A stretch of DNA of 64,000 nt. It comes from Patiria pectinifera (taxonomy: Eukaryota > Echinodermata > Asteroidea > Valvatida > Asterinidae). The notes beneath the pieces were generated by a model. That model was not told the DNA's origin, searched no databases, and worked only from the letters and a program-made list of their open reading frames with translations. This document shows, piece after piece, positions 36,801 through 45,800 of the stretch (the first letter of the stretch is position 1; each line of letters opens with the position of its first letter). The translations under genes were made by a program, and so were the position numbers. The stretch lies in NCBI GenBank assembly GCA_029964075.1, contig CM057142.1:3921770-3985769 (forward strand), in the 5' to 3' direction.

Positions 36801-37160
36801 CAAAGCTTTGGATTAAGTCAGCGTTCCAGATTTTATTCCAAATTAAATCGCAAATGGCTTGATATATTGCGACTGGCTTTATAAGACTTGCCTCGTGCTG
36901 TGTGTAATTTCCCTTCTCTCACCACAGACTCTGAGTGTTGGACACAGTTAGTCTGGCCAATCCCAACCACTCCTACGGCTGGCCACACTATCCTGACCAT
37001 CAACCCACGACACAGCCTGTTCGGCGACGACAATGAGGACAAAGAAAACGGCGACGCCAACAGCCAACAGAAGCTATTCATATTCGGCGGGGGGAACAAT
37101 GAGGGAGCGTTCTCCAGCAAGCTGATTGACATGAAGCTCCAAATGCCTTCAGACTCATGA
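21843..37160 (+). CDS. Kelch-repeat protein, 13 coding exons, 617 residues
   Basis: Exons: 21843-21943, 22662-22832, 25014-25165, 25810-26057, 26722-26914, 27727-27846, 29968-30158, 30653-30791, 31088-31145, 33472-33566, 34181-34235, 36026-36123, 36928-37160. They total 1854 nt and keep one frame to TGA. Residues 1 to about 150 (MENLKFYVLLSTDGKPQEI onward) match no family I recognise. Residues about 150-285 are a low-complexity acidic then basic linker with SRKRRK and GRQIRVKR, possible nuclear signals. Six kelch blades follow, with the glycine pairs VLIGG, VYVYGG, MYVFGG, LIIFGG, ILIQGG and LFIFGG and W/Y at the expected spacing, forming a beta-propeller likely to bind partners. Most junctions are phase 1. 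The intron after 30158 begins GC. The donor of exon 10 could instead follow 33563, removing one Gly. The start is provisional: acag precedes ATTGCAAAG-ATG, so an upstream exon is possible. RABEPK-like and KLHDC proteins share the propeller, but not this N-terminus. Confidence 0.86.
22186..22262 (+). repeat. tRNA-like fragment in kelch intron 1
   Basis: ggctggatagctcagttggt matches the D-arm/A-box of a tRNA. The rest lacks a good T-arm and acceptor pairing, so this is a decayed tRNA-derived SINE head rather than a tRNA gene. Confidence 0.45.
23069..23609. mobile_element. TTAA-flanked MITE (tccatcattt family), copy 1
   Basis: Starts TTAA-agctatagtccatcatttg and ends tgatggactatatcttcaaa; the 3' TTAA is mutated. 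The body (ttgaagtaatcaacgaaaga, gcgcacaacatcgcg) is shared with 45835-46326 and 48984-49530. It lies in kelch intron 2. Confidence 0.75.
23769..23950 (-). repeat. Dispersed repeat, partner of 38140-38330
   Basis: ctgggcagaggtcgaaatga, ggaaagagaataaaattctc and gttatggctgtttaaagtt recur in inverse order and orientation at 38140-38330. A partial relative (gcccagttccttctcatttt) is at 24778-24825. No ends were resolved. Confidence 0.6.
23984..24644. mobile_element. Element with CGACGCGTCG palindrome arrays at both ends
   Basis: The TIR is cagcacccgatttca with tgaaatcgggtgctg at the other end. Within about 150 bp of each end are many overlapping ttgcgacgcgtcgcaa-type palindromes (tacgacgcgtcgcg, gcgacgcttc). 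The interior is unique AT-rich sequence. It lies in kelch intron 2. Its design parallels the 18.7-kb element although the sequences differ. Confidence 0.75.
26099..26265 (+). repeat. Truncated copy of the 33.66-kb TTAA element
   Basis: aaggcatataggatcatttg, ttacttggactaaagatcaa and tgaaattattcc match the first part of 33663-34054. The distal half and TIR are missing. It starts 41 bp after kelch exon 4. Confidence 0.65.
28384..28505. repeat. Perfect 25-bp-arm palindrome with 17-nt loop, imperfect outer arms
   Basis: 28411-28435 is the exact inverse of 28453-28477 (gtattggaagttgacaaact plus agttc). The loop is cctcggctttgcctcaa. Outside, acagtccatatt and aatattgactgt also pair. Such intact arms suggest a recent foldback insertion or arm-to-arm conversion. 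It lies in kelch intron 6. Confidence 0.75.
28612..28830 (+). repeat. Diverged fragment related to the 20.07-kb hAT-like MITE
   Basis: Shares agggccc at the start, gtagggcagggtttt and gagggaaattt blocks in the same order as 20069-20491. It lies in the kelch-gene intron between exons 6 and 7. No TIR pair was found. Confidence 0.5.
29066..29926. mobile_element. TTAA-flanked element with a second element nested inside
   Basis: The ends are TTAA-accccagtcacacatttac and, on the complement, TTAA-gccccactcatacattta. Nested inside at 29351-29689 is another inverted-repeat unit, gtctccggtttctggtatg and its complement. The outer element ends 41 bp before kelch exon 7, close to its branch-point region. 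Confidence 0.72.
30841..30918 (+). repeat. Tandem duplication in kelch intron 8
   Basis: Two adjacent copies of an about 40-bp unit containing taccacgtggtattaga and gtgaaatttcattggttga, differing at a few positions. No function is apparent. Confidence 0.6.
31686..32709. mobile_element. 1-kb TIR element with internal copies of its end motif
   Basis: The ends are aagccgtgtccgcactgga and, on the complement, aagccctgtccgcactggac. The end motif tccgcactggactt recurs inside near 32488 and 32629, next to tttcctggg and gggaaaagt words. The TSD was not resolved. The 146-codon open frame inside (31748-32188) resembles no transposase I know. It lies in kelch intron 9. Confidence 0.7.
33663..34054. mobile_element. 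TTAA-flanked MITE (catataggatcat type)
   Basis: TTAA-aggcatataggatcatttg at the left, aatgatcccatatgcctt-TTAA at the right. The body resembles the tccatcattt family at 23069, 45835 and 48984, and the truncated copy at 26099 belongs to the same subtype. It lies in kelch intron 10. Confidence 0.78.
34427..35063. mobile_element. TA-flanked TIR element (Tc1/mariner-like MITE), copy 2
   Basis: The 5' end is cagggtgagtaaaacaaaag and the 3' complement is cagggcgagtcaaaaaaagc, each preceded by TA. Long inverted arms include tagcttatgaaattggcttt. It is related to the 14.0-kb element and lies in the kelch-gene intron between exons 11 and 12. A third end of the family, without a detectable partner, starts at 36217. 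Confidence 0.8.
35141..35235 (+). repeat. tRNA-like SINE head
   Basis: ggtcgtgtagtaggacatct followed by tgggttcgatttcc looks like a tRNA A and B box pair with a variable arm. No clean cloverleaf acceptor stem was found, so it is more likely SINE-derived than a tRNA gene. Confidence 0.45.
35492..35845. mobile_element. TTAA-flanked MITE (tccatcattt family), short copy
   Basis: TTAA-ggcagggtagatcagttg and caaatgatctactctacct-TTAA. The body carries ctgatgaagttttagctc and gacacgttctcattcagcc, shared with 45.8 and 49.0 kb. It lies in kelch intron 11, next to the Tc1/mariner-like element. Confidence 0.74.
36576..36779. mobile_element. About 200-bp foldback MITE in kelch intron 12
   Basis: The left arm (ccagaccaaagacactgttg through gattcggggcaag) pairs with the right arm (cttgccccgaatcacgtgat through ctttggtcggg) over about 50 bp. 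Nothing is encoded. The TSD is not clear. Confidence 0.7.
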
Positions 37161-38040
37161 ACATAGATGCTGATGGCGGGGAGGTGTATGCCCTATGTGT
37201 CCAGTCGCTACACACTGGGCCAGGGATGTAGTCAAGTCAGTGTTGTAGACAATTTCCAGGACGCTGCAAAAAATGAAAGTATTGCTCAGAAAACTTATCT
37301 GTTTAGCAAAAAGCAGTGGGGACCAGTCAATTGTAGTATGTGTCACATTACGTTTTGACTGGTATTCCTTAATGAAACTGGTAACTGCTCAATGAAATTC
37401 GACCCAACATCCTTTTAAGCAGTGTTCCCTACTCTATGAATGCAAACTTATGTAAGCGAAACAAAACTTTTGTTTTTTTCCATGTCTTAACTTTTGTACG
37501 ACTAGTCTGTCTAATCATGGCCAATGGTAATGGCCAATTGAGTAATCAAAACTGCCACTCTGCGATGATTGGACACATTTTGGTGGACCTGCACTTTTTC
37601 ATGCCTAATTCATTTCGTTATACAACAAACAGTTGAGGGTGTGAACACATGTTCTTATACATACATAAAAAAGGAAAGAAAAGGCTATTGTTTTCCCTTG
37701 AAACTCATGAAACTCAATACATTAATTTTATTTGGGCACAGAAAAAGAAATCAGTAAAGTTTCTCTTCTAAAATTTCCCAACCAAAGTCTTCCAACCATT
37801 ATGATTTCGAAAAATAGTACTGTAACAAGATATGCATGGATTGAATTGTTTCATGCAAAAATGTGAAGAGTGCTGGCAAAAGGGACGGAACTAGGCCCAT
37901 GCTGTAACGCAGAAAACTGCCAAAAACCAAATGGGGGATTTTTGTTCGATTCTCAGATTCAGTGATAGTTGTATTCTTTGATATATGTCTACCACACATA
38001 TTTTAAAGAAAGAGTATAAAAATCGTGGAATAAAAGTGTT
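37161..38040 (+). other. Kelch gene 3' UTR with candidate poly(A) signal
   Basis: No splice signals or coding exons follow the TGA. An AATAAA at 38029-38034 is the first clear poly(A) signal, giving a 3' UTR of about 0.87 kb. The assignment is inferred. Confidence 0.5.
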
Positions 38041-38139
38041 TATAAGGTAAAACAATTGGATATTTTTTTTAAATTTTTTTTTACAACTACAAAACTGGAA
38101 AGTTTGAGGACCTTTTTTCCCTTCAATATATTACTTTTT

Positions 38140-38330
38140 TTGTCGTGTTGATGAATGCAAACTTTAAACAGCCATAACGTGTCAATGGCTTATCTGATTG
38201 AATTGCAACAAACAGTATGGTAAGGAGAATTTTATTCTCTTTCCTAATACCTGCAAACCCTCATTTCCACCTCTGCCCAGTTCTCTCTCAATTTTGCCCG
38301 AAACTATTATGTAACAAGTATTGTAGAACA
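38140..38330 (+). repeat. Dispersed repeat, partner of 23769-23950
   Basis: The inverse copy of the 23.8-kb repeat, here just after the likely kelch poly(A) signal. Both carry the gagaattttattctctttcc block (inverted in the other copy). No coding content. Confidence 0.6.
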
Positions 38331-39061
38331 CGTACATGTACAATTAGGAAGGTGATGTGAATATTCTTTTCTAGATAAAAATGTTCAGGTGTATATGATT
38401 TTTTAATGATTTATGTATAGATTATATTCATTTACAATCTTTTTGTATATTTGTTTTCCAAAAACGCATTGATAAAAGTATGTAAAACCTGATTTCAAAA
38501 CAATTCCCCCTCCCCCCCTCCCGAAGTAATAAAACACTTCAATTTGAACAGAAAGCTTCAAACTAAATCCAAAAAAGGAAACCTTAGTGGATTTACCTTT
38601 CAATTTTAAATTTGGTGCAGAGGTTATTATGTTTGGTTCACAGAGTATAATGGTTCTTGAGTGGTTGCTAGCTATCACCCTGTAAACAAAAGGGTTCACT
38701 ATGAGGTACACTATGTTCACTTGTTCGAGGTAATACAAAATATTTATTTTGTAATGCCAAATAGTATTCCTTGTTTAAAATGAAGTTAGGACAAGTTGTT
38801 TGTCCAACTTCAAAAAATCAAATGATGTCATGGATACTAATTAATTGCTATTATACAACGCCTGAATAAATCCCTGTCAACTGATTTTTGGGTCGTTGAT
38901 TACGTGTTCTTGCATTATTCGTCCCAACCAGTGGCCCGGCCGCATCGCAAAAAATGAAAATTCTATTTCACGGTAAATGGAAGTTCCATTGCACGGTCAT
39001 GCTATTGGCAGCTCTGACCAATCAGATGACGAGGATTTATTCAGGTGTTCTATAAAACAAG

Positions 39062-39215
39062 TAATGAACGTTTCACATTCGTGCAATAGAAAGAATCATT
39101 TTCATTGGGTGACAGATGGAATATTCCATTTTGGCCTCATGGAATGGAACATTCCATCTGTCACCTCATGAAATTATTCTTACCATTGCACTCGTAAACA
39201 TTCATTATTTGTATA
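39062..39215. repeat. Imperfect hairpin with about 70-bp arms
   Basis: gggtgacagatggaatattc in the left arm pairs with gaacattccatctgtcacc in the right. The outer parts (caagtaatgaacgtttcaca and gtaaacattcattattt) also pair with bulges. Probably a foldback MITE. Confidence 0.65.
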
Positions 39216-39787
39216 CAGATGGTAAATCATGTCAAATCTGTAGTCCCTATTCCCTTTGATACTGCATTCCAATACTTATTAGTCCCCTTCCCCGTCCTAT
39301 TGTTTAATAGTAGGTGTGCATTGTTATTCACAAAACTACCTTGTATTTCCGAATTGAATTGATAATGAACAAAATCTAAGAATGTTCCCTTGGAAGTAGG
39401 TATTAGTATGAATAATCATGGAACCTGGCAAAAAAGTTTAGTCAACATCATGTGTATGTGAACATATGTGACTGCCATCACAAAATGAGCTTAAAGTCTG
39501 ACTTTCCAATGGTATACAACATTATGGGGTACTGAGCTCAGTAAGGGAAATATAGACCACCAAGTGGTAAAACCGTTTCTTGATAAAATGGCTTCTAAAA
39601 ATCTTGCAGTTGTGTTACAGTGAATGCAGAGTCAACTCATGGAAACCGGATGAAATAGGTTTTTAAAGATGTTTGACAGAAGGAAAACATATTGGAGAAA
39701 GGTAGCACAGGACTTACAGATTAAGGTTCTCTTGAAATCAACAAAATCGACCACCCCTTCAAATTTTGGCTTTTCCCCACCGTACTG

Positions 39788-39996
39788 CAAAATGACAATT
39801 CGCTCTTTTCACACTTCCGCCATGGGTATGCAGAGCCTCGATCTAGCAACTTTAAACAATGAATATAGCCAGTTCAGTGATTCCCGTGTCGATGTTCAGA
39901 TCACTAAACCGGCTATTTTTATTGTGTAAAGTTGCCAGATCAAGGCTCTGCATGCCCAATGGCGGAGCGTGAAAAGAGTGAATTTCCAACTTTCAG
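39788..39996. repeat. Foldback with about 95-bp arms
   Basis: attcgctcttttcacacttc and ccgccatgggtatgcagagc pair with gctctgcatgcccaatggcgg and gtgaaaagagtgaattt. The arms continue through tctagcaactttaaacaat and its partner to a short loop near 39895. The open frame across it is an artefact. Confidence 0.7.
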
Positions 39997-40309
39997 CCCA
40001 TTTCGTGATGACAGGTTACATAATTATGAAGTCTCTGCGCAAGAACTGCCCACTTTCAAATCTCCAGTAGGAAGGACATACCGCATATGCGCACTGGTAC
40101 ATACATGTATGGGGTGAAGAAAGCCCAACTAATTTCATTATCATGTACACTAGGTTTCTTCACATGAGCGTCAGGTGCCACCAGCAATGTGTTTGAATGT
40201 CCCTCCCAGTAGTCCCCCTGTAGCGTGAATATCCGACTCCATGAAATGTGGACTCATTAGTAGTAGTGCGCACGCGTGAGTACGATACTATGCTATTTTT
40301 AGGATCGTT

Positions 40310-40405
40310 TGGGGAGAGTGACCTGTCACGTGCGAGGGATTAACCAATAAAAGGAAAAAAGGGGTCCGATTTTCATAGGAGTCGGATTTTCATGCGACAC
40401 CCCAA
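40310..40405 (-). repeat. Dispersed repeat, inverse partner at 19966-20060
   Basis: cacgtgcgagggattaacca, ccaataaaaggaaaaa and cataggagtcggattttcat recur inversely at 19966-20060. No TIR seen. Confidence 0.6.
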
Positions 40406-40865
40406 CTCTCCCTTTTGGAACCGTTGAGGGGGTACTTGTGCAAGGAGTCCATACTGAACTTATGATAGATCTTCTATGCTTTGTGATACCTCAGTAAAAA
40501 AAAAAAATCTCAGAGAAGCCCTTTCATTTATGAATCAAGCAGTGTTTTCATTTTGGTGATTTCCCTTGTAAAGGATTTTTTTATAAAGAAATAAGTTGTA
40601 TATTTGGCTTGATCGGTTGTGCTTTTGTATCATTTTCTTTTAATAAAAAAGGTTATTACAATCCATACTTTCCGTTATAAACAAATTGAATTCTTTTTGA
40701 CTGTTTTTTGGAAATCAATGACTGACCAAGAAATGAAGTTATGTAATGAGGATGTTGAAGTGGGAGTGAAAGTTTGTGAAAATGTTTACTTTTGTGAGCA
40801 AGAAGGATGGTGAAGATTGTAGATGACAGATGTAGTAATGTTGGAGCCAGATTTTACTTTTTATG

Positions 40866-42260
40866 ATCAGTATGGTGATGGTGATTGGGATGATGATTGT
40901 GGTGATGCTGATTGATGCAGTGCTAGTGGTAATTCTGCTGCCGATGATTATGGAGGTAATTGTAGTGATGCTTCCGACGGTGGTGATTACAATACTATAG
41001 TGCTGATCAAGATAATGGTGGTGATGGGGAAGGAGCTAACAGAGGTGGTGGTGGTGAAACTCATGATGGTAGTGAAAATAGTGGCAGTGCTGGTGTTAAT
41101 GACTGTAATGGGGTGATTTTTTTTTACGGGGTTTGAGTATTTATTTTTCAAAAATGGGAATTCTTTCCACATGAATGAATAGGTATTTGTAACTGATTGC
41201 TTTCGAGTGAGATACACAACATTTTGATAAATTTACATGAAAATTCAAACAAATTAGCTTAGGTGTCTACTCGATGAAAAAAAAGAAAAAAAGGTGTTTT
41301 TTTGGGTGTTTGTTTTTTAGCATCCCCCCATCCCCCTGTTTAGCATGGCCCCTGTTGCCCCCCCCCCCCCCTTCCCGGATCCGCCAATGCACTGATGCTT
41401 ATCAGGATGGAGGTTATGGTGGTGATACTTCTGATGGTTGCAATGCTGGTTCAACGGTGAAGGTCATGGTGGTGACAATGGTGATACTGGCGATGATGGA
41501 GGGCCTAGTGGTGGTGATAATCGTGTTAATGGAAGTGCGCTGCTGGAGGTTATGGTGGTGATCGGCTGCACCTGAGGTTACAGTGGTGGTAATGGTCATG
41601 TACTGCTGTGAAGGTTATGGTGGTGACACTGATGGCACTGCAGGTGGTGGGAATGCTAGTGCTGATAGACTGAGATTAATGTAGTGATGCTGGTAAAGAC
41701 AGAGGTTACAATGGTGCTTATGGTTCTTATGCTATTGCTATAGAGGCTATATGGTGGTGACACTGATGGCATTTAAGGTGCAAGTAGTGCTGGGATCTAC
41801 CCGATGTTCCCCCAAATCCTTAGGATTAGGGTTAGGGCTAGGGTTAGGGTTAGGGTTATATTGGTAGGGATTTCGGGGAACATCGGTATTGGGGAACATA
41901 GGTATGCACCCGTGGTGCTGACTGATGTTATTTTGGGTGATATGATGTTAAAGTGGTGGTCTTATGGTTCTTTAAATGCCGATGATGGTGATGCTGGAGG
42001 TTACGGTGGTGATGCTAATAGATCAGTGAATGTGCCATTGCTGGTGCGTTATTGTGGTGATGCTGGTGAAAGATCTTCGAGGTTACAGAGGTTAATAAAT
42101 GCTGATGAAGGTGTTGGTGGGGTAGTGGTGTTGCATATGTGATGAAAATCCTGCTGAATGTGATGGAACTGGTGTTGGCTGGGTCAAGATGAGTGTGCTC
42201 ATCTAATGAGAGTAGCAATGCATGATGTGGTAGGCTATTATGCTAATTATGGTGATTGTG
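40866..42260 (+). repeat. GGT/GAT-rich low-complexity region
   Basis: Irregular repeats of ggtggtgatgctg and gatggtgatg words over 1.4 kb, with no fixed period, interrupted by C-runs near 41360 and the telomere-motif MITE at 41793. Open frames here are compositional. It lies upstream of menin. Confidence 0.65.
41793..41911. mobile_element. Foldback MITE with telomere-like core, diverged copy C
   Basis: The ends pair as GGGATCTACCCGATGTTCC versus (reverse complement) GGGTGCATACCTATGTTCC. The core is a run of TTAGGG-type units, in the opposite orientation to copies A and B. The flanks are GTAGTGCTG (41784-41792) and GTGGTGCTG (41912-41920), an 8-of-9 match. It is probably a related member of the same family. 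Confidence 0.65.
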
Positions 42261-42299
42261 ATATTGATGCCAATAATTGTGACAAAAAGAAGTGAAAGC

Positions 42300-42875
42300 G
42301 ATGAAGTAAAAAACAAAAACCTGATAATGATTTTATTTTGTCCAGTGAGTGTAGTGAAGTGAACTTTATGGTGAGCAGTTATGTTTGATGGCGGATGGGT
42401 ATGATGTGTTGGGTGATTAACTTTTTAGATTACAGATATGGAATTGTGATGACTCATGATAATTGTGCCAAGGGGCCGTGCATCGAAATCCCCAAGTAAT
42501 AAAAAAAAACCCGACATAAAACCATCATCTGTAGACGAGCGAACTGATGACAAATGAATCACTGTGCCAAGAATATTGCATGATGAGCAATTGTTACTCG
42601 TCCACAACACGTGCGCGCATGCTCCTTGGAGGTGTTTTTCCATGACGGCTAGTCTGTACACCCAAACAACAATTAGCTTCCACTTGCAAACAACACTGCA
42701 ATGAGACCAGGTACCGCGCAACACCATTGCCAGCACGATGACATCTTTTCCATCTTTTTACGTGGAGCACATGTGCACACACGTAATGCACGTAATGTAG
42801 GCCTAAACCAATTTTCAAGAAATTCAACCTGTCGTTAATAAGTGCCGCGAAACCCCACGTTGTGCCGTTGACACG
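42300..42875 (+). promoter_or_regulatory. Putative menin promoter / 5' UTR
   Basis: The 576 bp before the menin ATG. GC content rises towards the start codon. No TATA box is evident and no specific site can be assigned. The exact transcription start is unknown. Confidence 0.35.
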
Positions 42876-45800
42876 ATGGCGGGCATTCGCGACTCCTCCA
42901 AACAATGTTTCCCGCTGCAGGACATCAAATCGGTGGTGTCACTCTTCCGGACAGAACTGACCGAGACCACGGAGCCCAACCTGGCCATGCTGTCCATCGC
43001 AACTGGCATCATCGAGAACGTTTTCACTAGTAACCGCGGTGGCGGGTCCGGGTCGTCCTCAGATCCCGAGGCAGTCGTAGGCCGTGCTGCTGTCAACAAC
43101 AGCGGTATAGTTGCGGCAGTGGCCGCGGCCCCGGTGGGTATCGAACCCATCTTTCCCGTGGTGGAGTTGCCCAGCGTGGAGGCTCTGTATTGCAAGTTCG
43201 AGACGCAGATCAAAGGCTCCGTTGATCTCAGTGACTACAAACCTGGTTACGCCACAAGAGGGTTAATCAAGAAGGTCTCAGACATCATCTGGAGTTCACT
43301 TACAAGGTCGTATTACAAGGAGAAGGCACATCTACAGTCACTCTTCAGTTATCTTACAGGTGAGTCATCACCATGTTCATGTCGAAAAGAATGATGAAGA
43401 AGATGATGCATCGTCTTCTTCGTGACGAAGCCTTGTTGTATCAGTTCTAGAGCTACTTTATCATCATCTTCAGCATCCTCATCATCCTCATTGTCGCATC
43501 TCTCCCATGTGTTTGGCATTTGAAATGTTAAATCAGGTGATGATTCATTGTTCCCTGGACCCTGTTTTCATTTTTTTTTTTAGAGTTGGCTGCCAGTAGC
43601 CTATGAACATGTACACTTGCAGGATGTTGTTTCTAATTGGATTATCTAACGTACTATCGTTACGACATGTACGAAAGCCGTAATACTGTGATTTTCACCA
43701 GCTATAATAAGTAACATTTTGGCATTGCAAAAACGCCTGATTATGATCTGTCCTTTCCAGAACGCTTTGGTATCTAAATGCTCTACCACCATACCGAAAG
43801 TCCTGGTACAGTACAGTATACACACGCTGTGTGTCCCGTCTACGTAGCTCTCAAATGAGGTAAAAACGCGCCCTCTTTTGATGGCGCATGGAGCCCGTGT
43901 ACATATACCGTAGCTATGTCCTGAATCGATTTTTGATAGGAAAAACGGAACTGTCTTGTAGCGAGGATGGGGAGGTAATTGTTCTCATATTTTAATTGTT
44001 ATAAATTCAATGATGATCAACAGTGAGCAAATTGTTTCCATTTACGTATGATAATCAGGAGGGGGGATTTTCTTGGATTCACCCACGACTCTAACATGGA
44101 TTCCACCTGATCTGTTGTCACCTTTTGGAACAAGATCAAGATCTGTTGTTGACTCCTGTTGGATCTAGTTCGGTTTTGTGAGAAAATTTGTATGGAAATC
44201 AAAAGTGGAAGTGGACATTCCGATTTGTCGACCTATTAATTCTTGTCTGGAATGCATACAATCAGTGCGACTGAATAAAAGAGGAAGAGAAAAAAAAGTG
44301 ATGCAAATCGGGACACAGTTTGTGGTTTTTCTCAAAATTTATAACCATTATTATATCATTATACCGGTAGGCCTATGTCCAGTGGTGCTACTTGGTGAAA
44401 TTCTGCAATGGGATGTAGTGCACAATGAAATTCCTGGAAAAATTTTCAATCGTTCAATATCAATGCCTTTTTGTTGGGTTTCTTTCTTAACTCAAAACAG
44501 TTTCAAAACAATTTTTTAAAACGACACTGCAGTAGATTTTACACATTTTTGCAAGTAAAGTTCAGTCATTGTTCTGAACCTTAATTAATAAATAAAGTGC
44601 ATGAGTGGGAGTTAATACGTTGTTTTGCCAGAACTCACACTTGTTTATGGTACAGTCATTTCTGTACAGTATAGATGTTGTGCCCATTCTTGAAAATCAT
44701 GCATTCTCGAAAATGGGCAGGCACATTCTCGAAAATGTGCAACTGGATCCTTGCTCAATCTTGGCAAAAAATAACTCTTCCAGATTGAGCGCACATTCTC
44801 GAGAATACGCGACAAGATAACGGTCTTGTCGATGCCGAGCACCGGCTGCGCTTGGCAAGTCTAGCTGAATCCTCGTTCACTGATTCTTAATAATTATACT
44901 GTTGCAACGCAAGGCGCTGAAAAGTAGAGTGGATATGAAAAGTATACGCGTATTGCATATTGGGGGAGGGGACCGGGGGGAAAATAAGAATAAATAAGAA
45001 AGAATTCAGATTTTTGGGATAATAAAAGAGGGGGGGGGGGAGAGTAAGAATGAAGATTGTGAAGAATGAGAATGAATACTGCGACATCCCATAGTGCTAA
45101 TGCTATTTCCCATTTAAATTGCCACCAATTTATTGTTCACACCCCACCATAACGTCGCAGAGCTGGATTCTATCTAGTCAAAAGAGCAATTTTGGCAGCT
45201 TCTGGACATCGTTTTTGTTCGTGGCACGCACATGATACATACAGGGACTTGTACTTGTCTAGCCTAAACAAAGCACTTCCCATACTAGTTCCCAGTCCTC
45301 CGTTATTACAAAACTTCCCATAAGTAGGCAGGAAAAAGCAATAATAACAGGTTTAATTTGATTCAAATTATCATAGTTATACGAGTACAGAAGCATGGAA
45401 CATTTTCTTTCCTCTTTATATGAATTGTTTCCCTTTTAATCGCTATACAATTCATTTAACATAATTATGTCGTGCAATGTTTGTTAAGATTGGGCAAAAT
45501 TCATAAATTGTGCACGTGGTATTCCCACCCAATCTTAAGAATGAGCGCTCATTTTCAAGAATGAGCGCTCATTTTCAAGAATGGGCGCTCATTCTTAAGA
45601 ATACGCGGTCATTTTCGAGAATGCGTGATTTTCAAGAATGGGCACAACATCGACATAGCATTCATGTTAAGAAGTTAACAGGTCAGCCTCTACTAGCATT
45701 CAAGTCTTTGTGGATGACTTCATTTCGGTATCTGTTTTTCTTTTAATTCAGAAACTTTTGTACATACATGTTTTTTTTTTTAAGTATCATACCGTAATTT

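Noticed and set aside
39669..40117. Two adjacent open frames
   Set aside because: They cover the arms of a foldback, so each is partly the inverse of the other; no family resemblance.
40866..42260. Glycine/aspartate-rich coding region
   Set aside because: Stops occur in every frame and composition alone explains the short open stretches.
42824..43213. Minus-strand open frame of 129 codons
   Set aside because: It is a shadow of menin exon 1 on the other strand.
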